From: an uncultured Bacteroidales bacterium
GTDB lineage: Bacteria > Bacteroidota > Bacteroidia > Bacteroidales > Paludibacteraceae
Length of the DNA stretch: 28,707 nt
Direction of reading: 5' to 3'
Assembly (NCBI GenBank): GCA_937901025.1
Contig: CALCGR010000063.1
Location: 1-28,707, forward strand
The notes below the pieces were generated by a model. That model was given only the letters and a program-made list of their open reading frames with translations, was not told where the DNA came from and searched no databases. Made by a program: the position numbers and the translations under genes. Shown here piece by piece: positions 1 through 8,406 of the stretch. Numbering within the stretch: the first letter of the stretch is position 1; each line of letters begins with the position of its first letter.

Positions 1-3000
1 TAGAAGTTAACATTACCATCTGCTGTTACTTGTACGAGGTAAGGCATACCGGCATCGTCGTTGGCATAATCGGCTTCAACAAACTCAATAGATGTCTTAT
101 CACCATAACTGATGCTATAGAGAGTACCATTCTCAATGCGGTCAATCTTCTTCGGCAAGCAGATAGTAGCAAATGCACCCGCAGTCTTGTTTTCAAGAGT
201 AAAGTCGGGAGTCTTTGCCGTCACCTTCAGCGTGAAGGTGGTAGAAACCTCGCCACACTTAGCCGTAACGATAACATCCTCAGTTACATTTGCCAAGGTG
301 ATAGTGGAACCATCAATCTGTGCTTGTGCGCCGGCGGAGAGTGAATACGTAACCTCCTCACCCGCTTCGAGGTTGTTAATCAAGTTCTCGGTAACGTCAA
401 TGGTATTGTCGCCACCTTCAACATAGGTCTTCTCAACCACCTTCTTGGTGTAAAGCAGATACGGAGTAATGGTGATAGGACCGATAAGCATCACTGAATA
501 AGTTTCATCAGCAATATCAATCTTCAGTTTAGCATTCTGCTTTACGAAGAAATTACTGCAATATAGGTTGTCCGTCATATTATCTTTACTCTTAGCACGA
601 GTCATAGGACGTTTGACAGTGTCTTGGTAATTATTGTTGTAGCAAACACTCACATTTAAGTTGATTGGCAATTGGTCTGCTTCGGTACCGGGAGTACGCC
701 AATTAAACGAGATATGTTTGATACCGCCCTCTTGATTATTGAGAGTTTCGATATAATTGTTATTAGCATTGCTCAACCTTATGGCTTGTTCTGTGGCTAA
801 AGAATCCGCCTGCGTTTGTCTGCGGCGATAATTCCTCATTGCCCAAGAATAGATGCTACTATCTCCTACAATATCAGCTTTTCTGCTTTCAATATAATCA
901 TTAACATTACCTATCGAAGAGAAGGTCTCTGTCCAGTAGGTTCCTTCTGCCGGAATGATATTGGTTACTTCGATTTTGGCTGTCTTGGAAGCCGGGCCAT
1001 ATTTTGTTGTTCTTGCCACATTGGCAGTTACCTGTGTAGTACCATTCGTTTTGAGTTTCCAGCCATCCGTTGCATCCCAAGTGGCGATATTTTCATCTGC
1101 CACTTCGTACGAAATCGTAGCCGTTTCCGTTATATCTTTTTCATCCAACTCAACCCTAATATCGGGCGTTACAGTACCATCCAAAGCGACCTCAATATTA
1201 TTGAAGGTAATCGTCGGTTGGGGGAAGTTAATCGTCAACTCGTAAGTAGTTGTAACGAACTCGTCTTCTCCAACACCCTCCGGTACCCACTTAGCTTGAA
1301 CGGTAACCACACCACCTGCCTTCACGGTTACTAGACCATTGTCGGCATTAATCTCTGCAATCTCGTCAGCACCTTCACCTATGAGGCTATACGTAACCGC
1401 ACCCTTATCTATATTATTAATAAGGTCTGTATTCGTATAGGTCTCGCCTATGGTAGCATCGTCAATCGTATGACTCTTGGTCGTATAGAAGAGATACGGC
1501 ACAATCTCAAATTTATCCAATACGATACGACCATTTTCAGTAAGAGCCGCACCACCATCGGTTTTGAACGACTCATTCGTCAGGGTGAGTTGTACATTCT
1601 TCTTGACTTGCATATCGCCAGCGAAATAGAAGATCTCATTCGTGGAACCACCATTTTCTGTCGTTACCACGTAGTCTTGATGATAGTTCTTTTCACCTGC
1701 TGCAAGGTTGAGACGTAAAGTTGCTCCCTTTTCAACAGACGGTTGCATCCAATTGAAGGTAAAGTACTTGATACCGCCCTCAATAACACCTTCGGTAGCA
1801 ATAGAACCTTTTGCACTCATCCAAACGCCTACTTCGTCTGCTATCTTATCTTCGCTACGGCGAGCCTTGTTTACGTTCCACGAGAAGTAGTCTTTTAAAT
1901 CGCCCTCCCACTTGGCAGCAGTAGTAGAGGTTGTTGTAATATTGCTGAAGCCTTCCACGAGTTTCTTGTCGTCAGTCACACCGGAGCGAACTACTAAGGT
2001 ATAAGAGCCATCCCAAGCAAAGTAATTCTCTGTTGCGTCCAGATGCGCCTTAATAGTGGTTGTACCAATACCTTTTATAGTTACTTCACCGGAAGAAGCA
2101 TTTACTTCTGCAATCGAAGGATCGTCACTGATATAGGTTGCAGTACCCTCGCCTTTCGTATATGTAACAGCATTGGTAAATGTATTGCCAAGTACTTTCT
2201 CCAATTTGCCTTCGGTTGCAAAATGAGCATCCATGTATTCCTTATCATTAATCTTGAGCACATAAGACGTGGTTACTATTTCACCATCTGCTGCATTGGA
2301 AGGAATCCAAGTGGCAGTAATCGTTACTTCACCTGCTTTCAGCAACTCGAACGTTCCGGGATACGTCGGATTCTCTTGAAGTTCTACATAACCGTTAGGT
2401 TCTGCAGAGAAGGTAATTGTACCATCTGTATTCGTATTGTTAATGAGATCGGTATTAACATACGTCCCTTTGCTTAATTTCACCTCATCAGATTTCGTAG
2501 TATAGAGCAGATACGGAGTAATGACGATTGTACCAATCTTCACACGACCGCCTTCTTCCCTAGACGTTGTAGATTTGTTTTCAATCTTCAACGTAGCATT
2601 CTTTTTCACATTGAGGTTGTGAATATATTGCCAAGGTTCTGCCGGTTGCTCTCCGCCATCGCGTCTGATAGCAGACACTTCTTCATTATCAACCGAAATA
2701 GAAATATAGAGATCATCACCCGTTTGGTTATCGTCGTTTTGATTCCAATCGAAAGCAATACGTTTGATACCGCCTTCGGCAGGGCCAATCTTAGTATTGT
2801 CCTCGGCATCGGCTGTAGCAACATAACCGTTGGTATCAAACCAAATAGCCTGTTGTCCATCTTTCAATTTATCAGTCGTTCTATGGCGGGTCCGTTTTGT
2901 GCGCCAATCATAAACATCACCATTTTTAGTAGCCTCATCCTTTTCGGAACTTGCCCAACCGGTTTCGCCATAGTTTGAAAATTTCTCTTCTACGGTTTTA

Positions 3001-5375
3001 TCTGTCTTACTTTCAACATCAACATAAAGCGTCATGGTCGTGGTAACTGTTGCAGACGATTCACCGTCCGGAGTCCACGCGGCTTGGATGGTAATCGTCT
3101 CCGACTCGGTAACTTCGTCGAAAGTAACTACACCGTCATTACTAATCTGAGATTGGTGATCTGCGGTAAGGATGGAATATACCACCTCGCCATCATCGGT
3201 GTTATCGATAAGCACATTCTTAATGTCGTATTCATTCACTAATGACAAGAATGCCTCATCCGATTTGGTTGTAAAGAGCAAGTAGGGCACAATCGAAATC
3301 GGACCAATGGTAACCACAGAAGCACCATTAGTATTGAACATCTTTAGCGAAGTATTCTCTTTCACTAAGAAATTAGCGGCAAATGACAATTCTACTCCTG
3401 ATTTAGGTTCAGTTTTGATAGAACGCGAAACTTCACCGGCACTTATTTCCAAATTGACACCCGAACCATCCTCAGCCTCTTTATATGTAAAGGCGATGCG
3501 TTTAATACCTCCTTCCATAATACCACCATTGTGTTCTGGGTCTGGTAGGAGGTGGTAACCTTCTGTTAATGTACTTCCAAAACGAAGACCAACATTTGAA
3601 CCAATCTTATCGTCTGATTTACGCCGAGTTTTGTTGACAACCCAATAGAATATATTATCGGTACCTGTAATCTTTTTGTCATTTGGATAATTATCCCAAG
3701 TAGTCGTATTCCCATATTTCTCCACGAACGAAACTTCGCTTGCTTCTGAAGCAGTAACGGTAAGGGTGTAGGTAGCACTTGCCTCTTTATACTCTCCCTT
3801 CTTGGCTTCCACTTTGGCTGTAATTTCAGTCGTTCCGGTAGTCAAAACGGTAACCTCACCATTGTTGTCCACCATAGCAACATTTTCATTACTACTTGAA
3901 TATACGACAGGAACGGTCATATCCACCGTTGCTGCCTCTGTAAATGATTCGACATCTAAAGCAACAGACTTCTTACTATCCGTCACATTAGGGAAAGTCA
4001 CTATGGGAGTAGGAGGTTCCTTCACCGTAATCGTATAAGAAGCCACCGCTTCCTTATAGTAATTACTACCGGCTACTGAAGCAGTAATAGTAGCTGTTCC
4101 TGTAGCACCATTGAGATTCACATTTGCTGTTCCATCTACCAACGTACCGATAGCGTCTCCGGTCAACTCATAAGTGAGTGCTCCAAAATTAGGATATGCA
4201 CCTTCCACTAAACCGACAAGAGCATTTTCAATAGATGATTTTGCTTCCGCTATTACCTCAAACTCCGAGGTCTCAAATTCCAATGCCGGAGTGAGTTTCG
4301 CAAGAACCGGATAATCCGTACCATCTACAAACTCGTCTCCTAACGAAGCAGCCAATGTCTTGAAGTCTTCTGCGGATTTAGATACAGCGGAAGACACAAT
4401 CCCAGAACCTGCACTTGCACAAGAACCGGTTAAGAAATATAAATTAGAAACAGATGCATATTCAGAACTTCTATCATTACCCGCAATGGCTCCAAGAGTA
4501 AGAGTTTGCGTTGTAGCTTGACTAGCAGCGGCACGTCCATCCTTAACAGTTCCATAGTTGTAGCAATTGCTTAATTGGACTACACGAGGACCTTTATCTG
4601 CGTTCCCATAACCAAGGATACCACCCACATTAACTTTATAGTCACGAACTACATTCAATGTCCCAAGATTATAGCTATTTGTGATACTTACATTATAGGC
4701 ATAACCTAAAATACCACTAAAATTTTCAGTTCGTCCTATACGCAACGTACCGGAAACCCAACAACGATTGATGGTGCTTTTAGCGTCCACAGTTTTAGAT
4801 CCTGCGTTATTACCACAAAGAAGAGCCGTATTTGACGCAGTACCAACATAAGCACCACCTTCAACGGAGCAATCTTCTATCGTTGTGGCATCCTGCATTT
4901 GTCCGCACAAAATACCACAACCCTTTACCTTCATGTCCTCAGGATTACCTTCAAACTTATTCTCCGTAGCACAAGTGATATGGATATTCTTCAAGGTAGC
5001 ACCTTTTACCACACCGAATAAACCAATACCCAAATAAGTTTTGAGTTGTGTATCAACATCCTTATGATAATAAATCAAGAAATTGGAAATGGTATAACCT
5101 TGACCATCGTAGGTACCGGTATAAGCTTTGGCTTCGGTAGTACCGATAGGCACTTGCCACGAACCATCCCATCCTTCGGAAGTCATGCCGAAATCAATAT
5201 CCGCCGTTTGAACAGCGTTTAAAGAGTATTGACCTCCATTCACCGCATCGCGGAAACCTTCCAAGTCAGTTTTACTGGCAATGTAATAAGTGCCGTCAAT
5301 AAGACCACTCTTCGGAGTTCCCCACACCGCACTCGCTGCGCATAGGGCTAAAATAAAAAGAAATGTTTTTCTCAT
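1..5375 (-). CDS. Giant secreted surface protein with GLUG repeats, Ig-like domains and a four-copy repeat (partial, C-terminus off the left edge)
   Basis: The frame is open from an ATG at 5375 to the left edge, 1791 codons without a stop. A signal peptide (MRKTFLFILALCAASAVWG) is followed by GLUG-type beta-helix repeats at about residues 25-315, with motifs such as SGILGYA and VGGILGYGN. Two bacterial Ig-like (Big_2-type) domains follow at about 362-540. After that come four ~160-residue repeats separated by further Ig-like domains. At the left edge (about nt 1-190) a domain with FATICLP and AGMPYLVQV resembles the C-terminal domains of the 353-aa and 1032-aa proteins further right, so the natural end is probably near. 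The architecture suggests a surface adhesin or matrix-type protein. No catalytic motif is visible. The start has no Shine-Dalgarno sequence, which is normal for Bacteroidota. It has its own promoter and a long leader. Substrate or partner is unknown. Confidence 0.85.
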   Translation of the reverse strand, partial: MRKTFLFILALCAASAVWGTPKSGLIDGTYYIASKTDLEGFRDAVNGGQYSLNAVQTADIDFGMTSEGWDGSWQVPIGTTEAKAYTGTYDGQGYTISNFLIYYHKDVDTQLKTYLGIGLFGVVKGATLKNIHITCATENKFEGNPEDMKVKGCGILCGQMQDATTIEDCSVEGGAYVGTASNTALLCGNNAGSKTVDAKSTINRCWVSGTLRIGRTENFSGILGYAYNVSITNSYNLGTLNVVRDYKVNVGGILGYGNADKGPRVVQLSNCYNYGTVKDGRAAASQATTQTLTLGAIAGNDRSSEYASVSNLYFLTGSCASAGSGIVSSAVSKSAEDFKTLAASLGDEFVDGTDYPVLAKLTPALEFETSEFEVIAEAKSSIENALVGLVEGAYPNFGALTYELTGDAIGTLVDGTANVNLNGATGTATITASVAGSNYYKEAVASYTITVKEPPTPIVTFPNVTDSKKSVALDVESFTEAATVDMTVPVVYSSSNENVAMVDNNGEVTVLTTGTTEITAKVEAKKGEYKEASATYTLTVTASEASEVSFVEKYGNTTTWDNYPNDKKITGTDNIFYWVVNKTRRKSDDKIGSNVGLRFGSTLTEGYHLLPDPEHNGGIMEGGIKRIAFTYKEAEDGSGVNLEISAGEVSRSIKTEPKSGVELSFAANFLVKENTSLKMFNTNGASVVTIGPISIVPYLLFTTKSDEAFLSLVNEYDIKNVLIDNTDDGEVVYSILTADHQSQISNDGVVTFDEVTESETITIQAAWTPDGESSATVTTTMTLYVDVESKTDKTVEEKFSNYGETGWASSEKDEATKNGDVYDWRTKRTRHRTTDKLKDGQQAIWFDTNGYVATADAEDNTKIGPAEGGIKRIAFDWNQNDDNQTGDDLYISISVDNEEVSAIRRDGGEQPAEPWQYIHNLNVKKNATLKIENKSTTSREEGGRVKIGTIVITPYLLYTTKSDEVKLSKGTYVNTDLINNTNTDGTITFSAEPNGYVELQENPTYPGTFELLKAGEVTITATWIPSNAADGEIVTTSYVLKINDKEYMDAHFATEGKLEKVLGNTFTNAVTYTKGEGTATYISDDPSIAEVNASSGEVTIKGIGTTTIKAHLDATENYFAWDGSYTLVVRSGVTDDKKLVEGFSNITTTSTTAAKWEGDLKDYFSWNVNKARRSEDKIADEVGVWMSAKGSIATEGVIEGGIKYFTFNWMQPSVEKGATLRLNLAAGEKNYHQDYVVTTENGGSTNEIFYFAGDMQVKKNVQLTLTNESFKTDGGAALTENGRIVLDKFEIVPYLFYTTKSHTIDDATIGETYTNTDLINNIDKGAVTYSLIGEGADEIAEINADNGLVTVKAGGVVTVQAKWVPEGVGEDEFVTTTYELTINFPQPTITFNNIEVALDGTVTPDIRVELDEKDITETATISYEVADENIATWDATDGWKLKTNGTTQVTANVARTTKYGPASKTAKIEVTNIIPAEGTYWTETFSSIGNVNDYIESRKADIVGDSSIYSWAMRNYRRRQTQADSLATEQAIRLSNANNNYIETLNNQEGGIKHISFNWRTPGTEADQLPINLNVSVCYNNNYQDTVKRPMTRAKSKDNMTDNLYCSNFFVKQNAKLKIDIADETYSVMLIGPITITPYLLYTKKVVEKTYVEGGDNTIDVTENLINNLEAGEEVTYSLSAGAQAQIDGSTITLANVTEDVIVTAKCGEVSTTFTLKVTAKTPDFTLENKTAGAFATICLPKKIDRIENGTLYSISYGDKTSIEFVEADYANDDAGMPYLVQVTADGNVNF
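438..3725 (-). repeat. Four-copy ~160-residue protein repeat, interleaved with Ig-like domains
   Basis: Copies are encoded at about 3261-3725 (155 aa), 2490-2993 (168 aa), 1473-1958 (162 aa) and 438-932 (165 aa). Each opens with a motif like EKFSNYG, EGFSNIT or ETFSSIG. A basic stretch follows (KTRRKSDDK, KRTRHRTTDK, KARRSEDK, NYRRRQ), then GGIK-x-I/F-x-F (EGGIK in three copies). Near the end is an F-x-VK-x-N-x-x-L motif, and most copies close with PYLLYTTKS or a close variant. Predicted beta-rich from the alternating hydrophobic pattern. I do not recognise a named family. One Big_2-type domain (80-100 aa) or a longer linker separates consecutive copies. Confidence 0.75.
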
Positions 5376-5409
5376 AGTAATTAAATTTTTGAGTTAATAT
5401 TTTTTATTA

Positions 5410-5463
5410 TCAAATTGGCAATACAACAGCAATGCCCACCCGGACAAATGTCCGGATAGGCAT
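5410..5463 (-). CDS. Possible 17-codon leader peptide overlapping the leader hairpin
   Basis: An ATG at 5463 opens a 17-codon frame (MPIRTFVRVGIAVVLPI) ending with TGA at 5410. It lies in the leader of the giant surface protein gene and contains most of the 5430-5465 hairpin, so translating it would melt that structure. There is no independent support such as a ribosome binding site or a homologue. A frame this short can arise by chance, so this is only a candidate. Confidence 0.12.
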   Translation of the reverse strand: MPIRTFVRVGIAVVLPI

Positions 5464-5465
5464 TG
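5430..5465 (-). promoter_or_regulatory. Near-perfect 17-bp hairpin in the leader of the giant surface protein gene
   Basis: Read on the minus strand, CAATGCCTATCCGGACA pairs with TGTCCGGGTGGGCATTG across a 2-base gap. Fifteen pairs are Watson-Crick and two are G-U. On the plus strand those two would be C-A mismatches, so the structure fits a minus-strand RNA. No U-tract follows, so it is not a standard intrinsic terminator of the upstream hydrolase gene. It ends about 55 bases before the start codon. A role in RNA stability or translation control is inferred. Confidence 0.6.
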
Positions 5466-5468
5466 TAA

Positions 5469-5570
5469 TTATCTATGGGTTATAATATTTACATACGAAT
5501 AGTACCCCCCCCCCGTAAAGAGGGTTGTCTTCGCAAGAATTGTGTTGAAGAACAGGGTCATCCTATACAT
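5469..5570 (-). CDS. Possible 33-codon leader ORF containing the G10 tract
   Basis: An ATG at 5570 just downstream of the predicted transcription start opens a 33-codon frame (begins MYRMTLFFNTILAK, ends at 5469). The G10 tract supplies three glycine codons. Adding or removing one G leads to an early stop in either case, so the tract would switch this frame without joining it to the main gene. There is no evidence that it is translated. Confidence 0.12.
   Translation of the reverse strand: MYRMTLFFNTILAKTTLFTGGGYYSYVNIITHR
5505..5514 (-). repeat. Homopolymer tract of ten G (minus strand) in the leader
   Basis: Ten consecutive C on the plus strand stand alone in an AT-rich non-coding stretch, about 100 bases downstream of the predicted promoter and 130 bases upstream of the start codon of the giant surface protein. 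Tracts of this kind are prone to slippage, and the exact length may be a sequencing consensus. Because it lies outside the promoter spacer, any effect would act on the leader RNA. Confidence 0.7.
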
Positions 5571-5613
5571 TATATTATTTTTAATTTTCGAACTTGATTT
5601 TCGAATTTTCGCA

Positions 5614-5645
5614 CAAAAATACTGCTTTTTTTTCATATATGCAAA
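5614..5645 (-). promoter_or_regulatory. Bacteroidota-type promoter for the giant surface protein gene
   Basis: On the minus strand a -33 element TTTG (5645-5642) is followed by a 20-base spacer with an A-tract and a -7 element TATTTTTG (5621-5614). The predicted start is near 5607, giving a leader of about 230 bases. The rest of the gap between 5376 and 5706 holds the G10 tract, the hairpin and two doubtful short frames. I see no convincing terminator for the upstream hydrolase there. Confidence 0.7.
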
Positions 5646-5706
5646 TATTTTTTGCTCTTTTCTGCTATTTTTCCTATTTTGCACAAAAAGGCATAAAAAA
5701 TTTAGG

Positions 5707-6489
5707 TTACTGAAGATAAGGGATAACCATTTGTTCCATAATATCGTATGCCTCTTTGTACGGATGTACCCCATCCTTGCTCAGTTCGTCACGCATGCCG
5801 CCATCCTCGGCACGCATAGCGCTATTATAATCGACATACGGATAACCTTGCTGCTCGGCATAAGCTTTGAGTTGCTTATTGAGACCATCGATGCGCTCTA
5901 CCACTCCGGTTACATCCCGGTTCCATGTAAACGCGCGATGGGGTAAGATAGAGCAGAGGATAGGTTGGATATGGTGCAGCGTAGCCAGTTCGCACATAGA
6001 ACGGATGTTCGCCATAAAATGTTTATCGGAAATAGGGCCATTATTACACGCTACATCATTGGTGCCGACGAGCAGGAACACTTTCTCGGGATTCAGGTCA
6101 ATAACATCGGATTGGAAACGCGCAAGCATTTGGTAAGATGTTTGTCCGCTGATACCCCGTGCGGCACAATGATATTTAGCAAAGAACTCCGGACGCCATT
6201 TGCCCCAGTTATCGGTAATACTATTGCCCATGAATACGGCTTTAACAGGAATATGGTTGGCGATAAGGCTATCGTTTTGTTGTTCGTAGCGATAGTATTT
6301 AGCCCAATCTTTTGACCGTTCTTCCCGACGGATATCTTCGCGACAGATACGGGCGATATCATCCTCAGAGGTAAAGCCATTGCTCTCCGCCGGAGCAGAG
6401 GTGTGGAGGTTGACTACGCGGGAGGGTTCGATACCCCATAAAAGGGAGGTAAAACAAAAGAGAGAGAGAATAATAATTGGTTTTTTCAT
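5707..6489 (-). CDS. Secreted SGNH/GDSL-family hydrolase
   Basis: The protein has 260 residues with a signal peptide (MKKPIIILSLFCFTSLLWG), so it acts in the periplasm or outside the cell. All four SGNH blocks are present: block I FMGNSIT with nucleophile Ser90, block II RGISGQT with oxyanion Gly115, block III VGTND with Asn144, and block V DGVHP with Asp239 and His242. Such enzymes are esterases or acetyl-hydrolases on sugars, platelet-activating-factor-like lipids or polysaccharide decorations. The substrate here cannot be told. A region of about 60 residues between the signal peptide and the catalytic domain is rich in charged residues. The gene has its own promoter 27 bases upstream, so it is probably transcribed separately from the operon on its right. 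Catalytic residues and length are normal. Confidence 0.93.
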   Translation of the reverse strand: MKKPIIILSLFCFTSLLWGIEPSRVVNLHTSAPAESNGFTSEDDIARICREDIRREERSKDWAKYYRYEQQNDSLIANHIPVKAVFMGNSITDNWGKWRPEFFAKYHCAARGISGQTSYQMLARFQSDVIDLNPEKVFLLVGTNDVACNNGPISDKHFMANIRSMCELATLHHIQPILCSILPHRAFTWNRDVTGVVERIDGLNKQLKAYAEQQGYPYVDYNSAMRAEDGGMRDELSKDGVHPYKEAYDIMEQMVIPYLQ

Positions 6490-6522
6490 ATTTGATATTA
6501 CCTAATTTAATGGTTTCGATTG

Positions 6523-6555
6523 CAAAAGTACTGCTTTTTTTTTAACATATGCAAT
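6523..6555 (-). promoter_or_regulatory. Bacteroidota-type promoter for the SGNH hydrolase
   Basis: A -33 element ATTG (6555-6552), a 21-base spacer containing A9, and a -7 element TACTTTTG (6530-6523) lie on the minus strand. The predicted start near 6516 leaves a leader of about 27 bases. It sits just beyond the stop codon of the metallophosphoesterase gene. Confidence 0.7.
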
Positions 6556-6562
6556 ACTTAAC

Positions 6563-6587
6563 AAGAAAAAAAGTGTTTTTTTTACTT
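6563..6587 (-). terminator. Possible weak A/T hairpin at the 3' end of the long operon
   Basis: On the minus strand AAGT-A8, a CAC loop and T7-CTT overlap the stop codon of the metallophosphoesterase gene. The stem consists almost only of A-U pairs, with the U-run as its 3' arm. This may act as a weak terminator. It could equally be only an A/T-rich spacer. Confidence 0.25.
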
Positions 6588-8240
6588 CGTCCAGAGGGAG
6601 GGGGATAGTTTATGCAACTGATAATCCTTGCCCATCTGCACAAGGCGCACCTGACGACCTTGGTCGCCATCGTAGATCTCCACCGCTGTGCGGACGGGGT
6701 GAGAACAAGCATTCTCGTCCACCCACGAACCGGTATTGGCATAGATATATCCTTCATCTTCTCGTTCCATTATGCGAAGATAAGGTATATGCGTGTGACC
6801 GAAAACAACCACTTTATAAGTGTCGTCTTCCCCAAACAGTCTATTCACCGCTATAGCGTCCGCAAACGGCACCTCACAAATCATAGCCCCTAACAAAAAC
6901 GGGAAATCTGCCGGAGCGTTATTATGCAGCAACCGTCTCTCCCATTCCTCTTGCTTCCACATCGTTTGATACAGTAATGGTTCCGACTCGGTGGATTGAT
7001 AAAAATACTCGTCAAGGACATAGTCGCTCGTCAAGCCGTAAAGTCCCGTAGGGACAGGTATGGTATCTATGCCCTCTACGTGTTTGGCAATCAGCACCAC
7101 GTTGCATACCAACGACAGGATAAACTTATTGAAATCATCCCTTCCGGGTCTGCCGGCTTCTGCCTCCAACTCACTCAGCGAGGCAAAACCAAAATCCCCC
7201 AGACTTGCTCTTGCCAATCCTCTATACCTATTGGTAGCCGCAATGCGGGTGGTGAAATACTGAATACCCATGAAGGCGTTTTCCGCCGTAACATCATCTA
7301 TTCCGATATTGGAATACGGGTCCGGCGAGCATAGTATATCGTACCGGTGGCTATGTTCCATAATCACATCCGAAGATATATACGAACCTAACCCCTGTAC
7401 ATCCTCCACAAACTTAGCTCCGTTTCCTAAGAACTCGTGCAATAAGTTCTCATCCAATCCGCTATCGTGGTTGCCGGGAACATAGACTACCTGTATGCCG
7501 ACGTTCTGTACCTCTTTTATCTTGTCCAGGACCTCTTTGTTTTCCTCCACTCGGGCAATAGCACGCAGATACTCCTTCTCCGATACCGCATCGCCATCCA
7601 CAGCAAAAGTAGGAAGCGGCAACGGGGTAACCTCTTCGTCAAAGAGGTCGCCGAGCAGCACCAACTCCTTGTACTCATCCTTGTGTTCAATTAGATGATC
7701 CAGGTATTCTATCAGATAGGGTTGATTGTCTATGAACCAACTCCATTGGCCGTCCATAGCGCGTTGGTCGTTCAGATGGATGTCCGAAATCACCGCTGTA
7801 TAAGCATCGTGCTCTTCGTACATCACTGTCGCTGCCGTATCGGGAACGAGCATCATATGCGCTGTCACGAACCCATCGTTGTTCTCATATGCCAAGGTGA
7901 CCGCACGCGACTCGGACGATTTCAAGTCGGTGAGGTCAAGCCATACTTGGCTCTTATCTTCCTTATTGACTGAGAACGAGACCCCTTCGATAGAGGACTT
8001 TGGTAAAATAGTCGGTACAGGATCGGTGTAATCCACCAGTCTTAAGTTTTGGATCACGCTTTCATCTATCTCGTCCGAGAAAGATAGGGTTATAACGCCG
8101 TACGGTTGCTCGACTAGCACCCCGGGTACGGTACTCATTTGGTCTTCGTTCACCTCCAATGTATAGGTAGGAAAAATAACCGGAGGTTGACAACTAACCA
8201 TCATCAAGCCAAGTGAGATGGCTAATAATCCTTTTTTCAT
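6582..8240 (-). CDS. Metallophosphoesterase (calcineurin-like) lipoprotein
   Basis: This 552-residue protein has a lipoprotein signal (GLMMVSC, lipid on Cys17) and is probably anchored in the envelope. An N-terminal region (about 25-140) looks beta-rich and Ig-like. The phosphoesterase domain then shows the metal-binding motifs in order: D153-I-H155, G197-D-L-F-D201, G256-N-H-D259 and G481-H-T-H484. H296 and H298 in EHSHRYD may supply the remaining metal ligand. The family hydrolyses phosphomonoesters, phosphodiesters or nucleotides with two metal ions, and the substrate here is unknown. About 220 residues separate the GNHD and GHTH motifs, longer than in minimal family members, suggesting an inserted lid or substrate domain. 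It is the last gene of the long operon, 19 bases after the 48-aa microprotein gene. Its link to the structural surface proteins upstream is inferred from position only. Confidence 0.92.
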   Translation of the reverse strand: MKKGLLAISLGLMMVSCQPPVIFPTYTLEVNEDQMSTVPGVLVEQPYGVITLSFSDEIDESVIQNLRLVDYTDPVPTILPKSSIEGVSFSVNKEDKSQVWLDLTDLKSSESRAVTLAYENNDGFVTAHMMLVPDTAATVMYEEHDAYTAVISDIHLNDQRAMDGQWSWFIDNQPYLIEYLDHLIEHKDEYKELVLLGDLFDEEVTPLPLPTFAVDGDAVSEKEYLRAIARVEENKEVLDKIKEVQNVGIQVVYVPGNHDSGLDENLLHEFLGNGAKFVEDVQGLGSYISSDVIMEHSHRYDILCSPDPYSNIGIDDVTAENAFMGIQYFTTRIAATNRYRGLARASLGDFGFASLSELEAEAGRPGRDDFNKFILSLVCNVVLIAKHVEGIDTIPVPTGLYGLTSDYVLDEYFYQSTESEPLLYQTMWKQEEWERRLLHNNAPADFPFLLGAMICEVPFADAIAVNRLFGEDDTYKVVVFGHTHIPYLRIMEREDEGYIYANTGSWVDENACSHPVRTAVEIYDGDQGRQVRLVQMGKDYQLHKLSPSLWTK

Positions 8241-8241
8241 A

Positions 8242-8264
8242 GTGATTCGTGATTAGTGATTAGG
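8242..8264 (-). repeat. Short heptamer-like repeats between microprotein and metallophosphoesterase genes
   Basis: On the plus strand GTGATTCGTGATTAGTGATTA contains three imperfect GTGATTA units overlapping the stop of the 48-aa gene and lying just before the next start. The same unit recurs at 8407-8449. It looks like slippage-prone intergenic sequence rather than a structured element. Confidence 0.5.
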
Positions 8265-8406
8265 GGAGTTTATTGATTTCCGACGGCCGACGAGGAGCAG
8301 GAGATGCATTTGCTTGACTTGGGTCGGCAGATTGCATCATACGGGGGCAGACTCCGTAGAAATTGACTTGCTCCGTTTTGGGAGTTTGATACGATTGAGT
8401 TTTCAT
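8260..8406 (-). CDS. 48-aa microprotein, MK-x-Q-Y-x-TP type
   Basis: An ATG at 8406 opens 48 codons ending with TAA at 8260, filling the gap between the 1032-aa LRR gene (34 bases upstream) and the metallophosphoesterase gene (19 bases downstream). It begins MKTQSYQTPKTEQVNFYG and ends in a proline- and alanine-rich tail (ASPAPRRPSE). There is no signal peptide or membrane segment. A second frame of nearly the same length at 24414-24563 begins MKKQYLTPATQEQGV, so the two share a start pattern and an intergenic position. Short MKKxYxxP-type peptides next to surface-protein genes are common in Bacteroidales, and I know of no assigned function. The frame, the spacing and the paralogue support a real gene. 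Confidence 0.6.
   Translation of the reverse strand: MKTQSYQTPKTEQVNFYGVCPRMMQSADPSQANASPAPRRPSEINKLP

Noticed and set aside
5430..5465. Intrinsic terminator of the SGNH hydrolase gene
   Set aside because: No U-run follows the hairpin and a promoter lies between it and the hydrolase stop.
5505..5514. Coding phase-variation tract joining a leader frame to the giant protein
   Set aside because: One base more or less in the tract leads to stop codons soon after it in either case, and a stop also precedes the main start.
5469..5774. A 101-codon minus-strand frame across the hydrolase 3' end and the leader
   Set aside because: Its first part is an out-of-frame reading of the hydrolase and the predicted promoter cuts through it. 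Only the short leader part is kept, as a low-confidence candidate.
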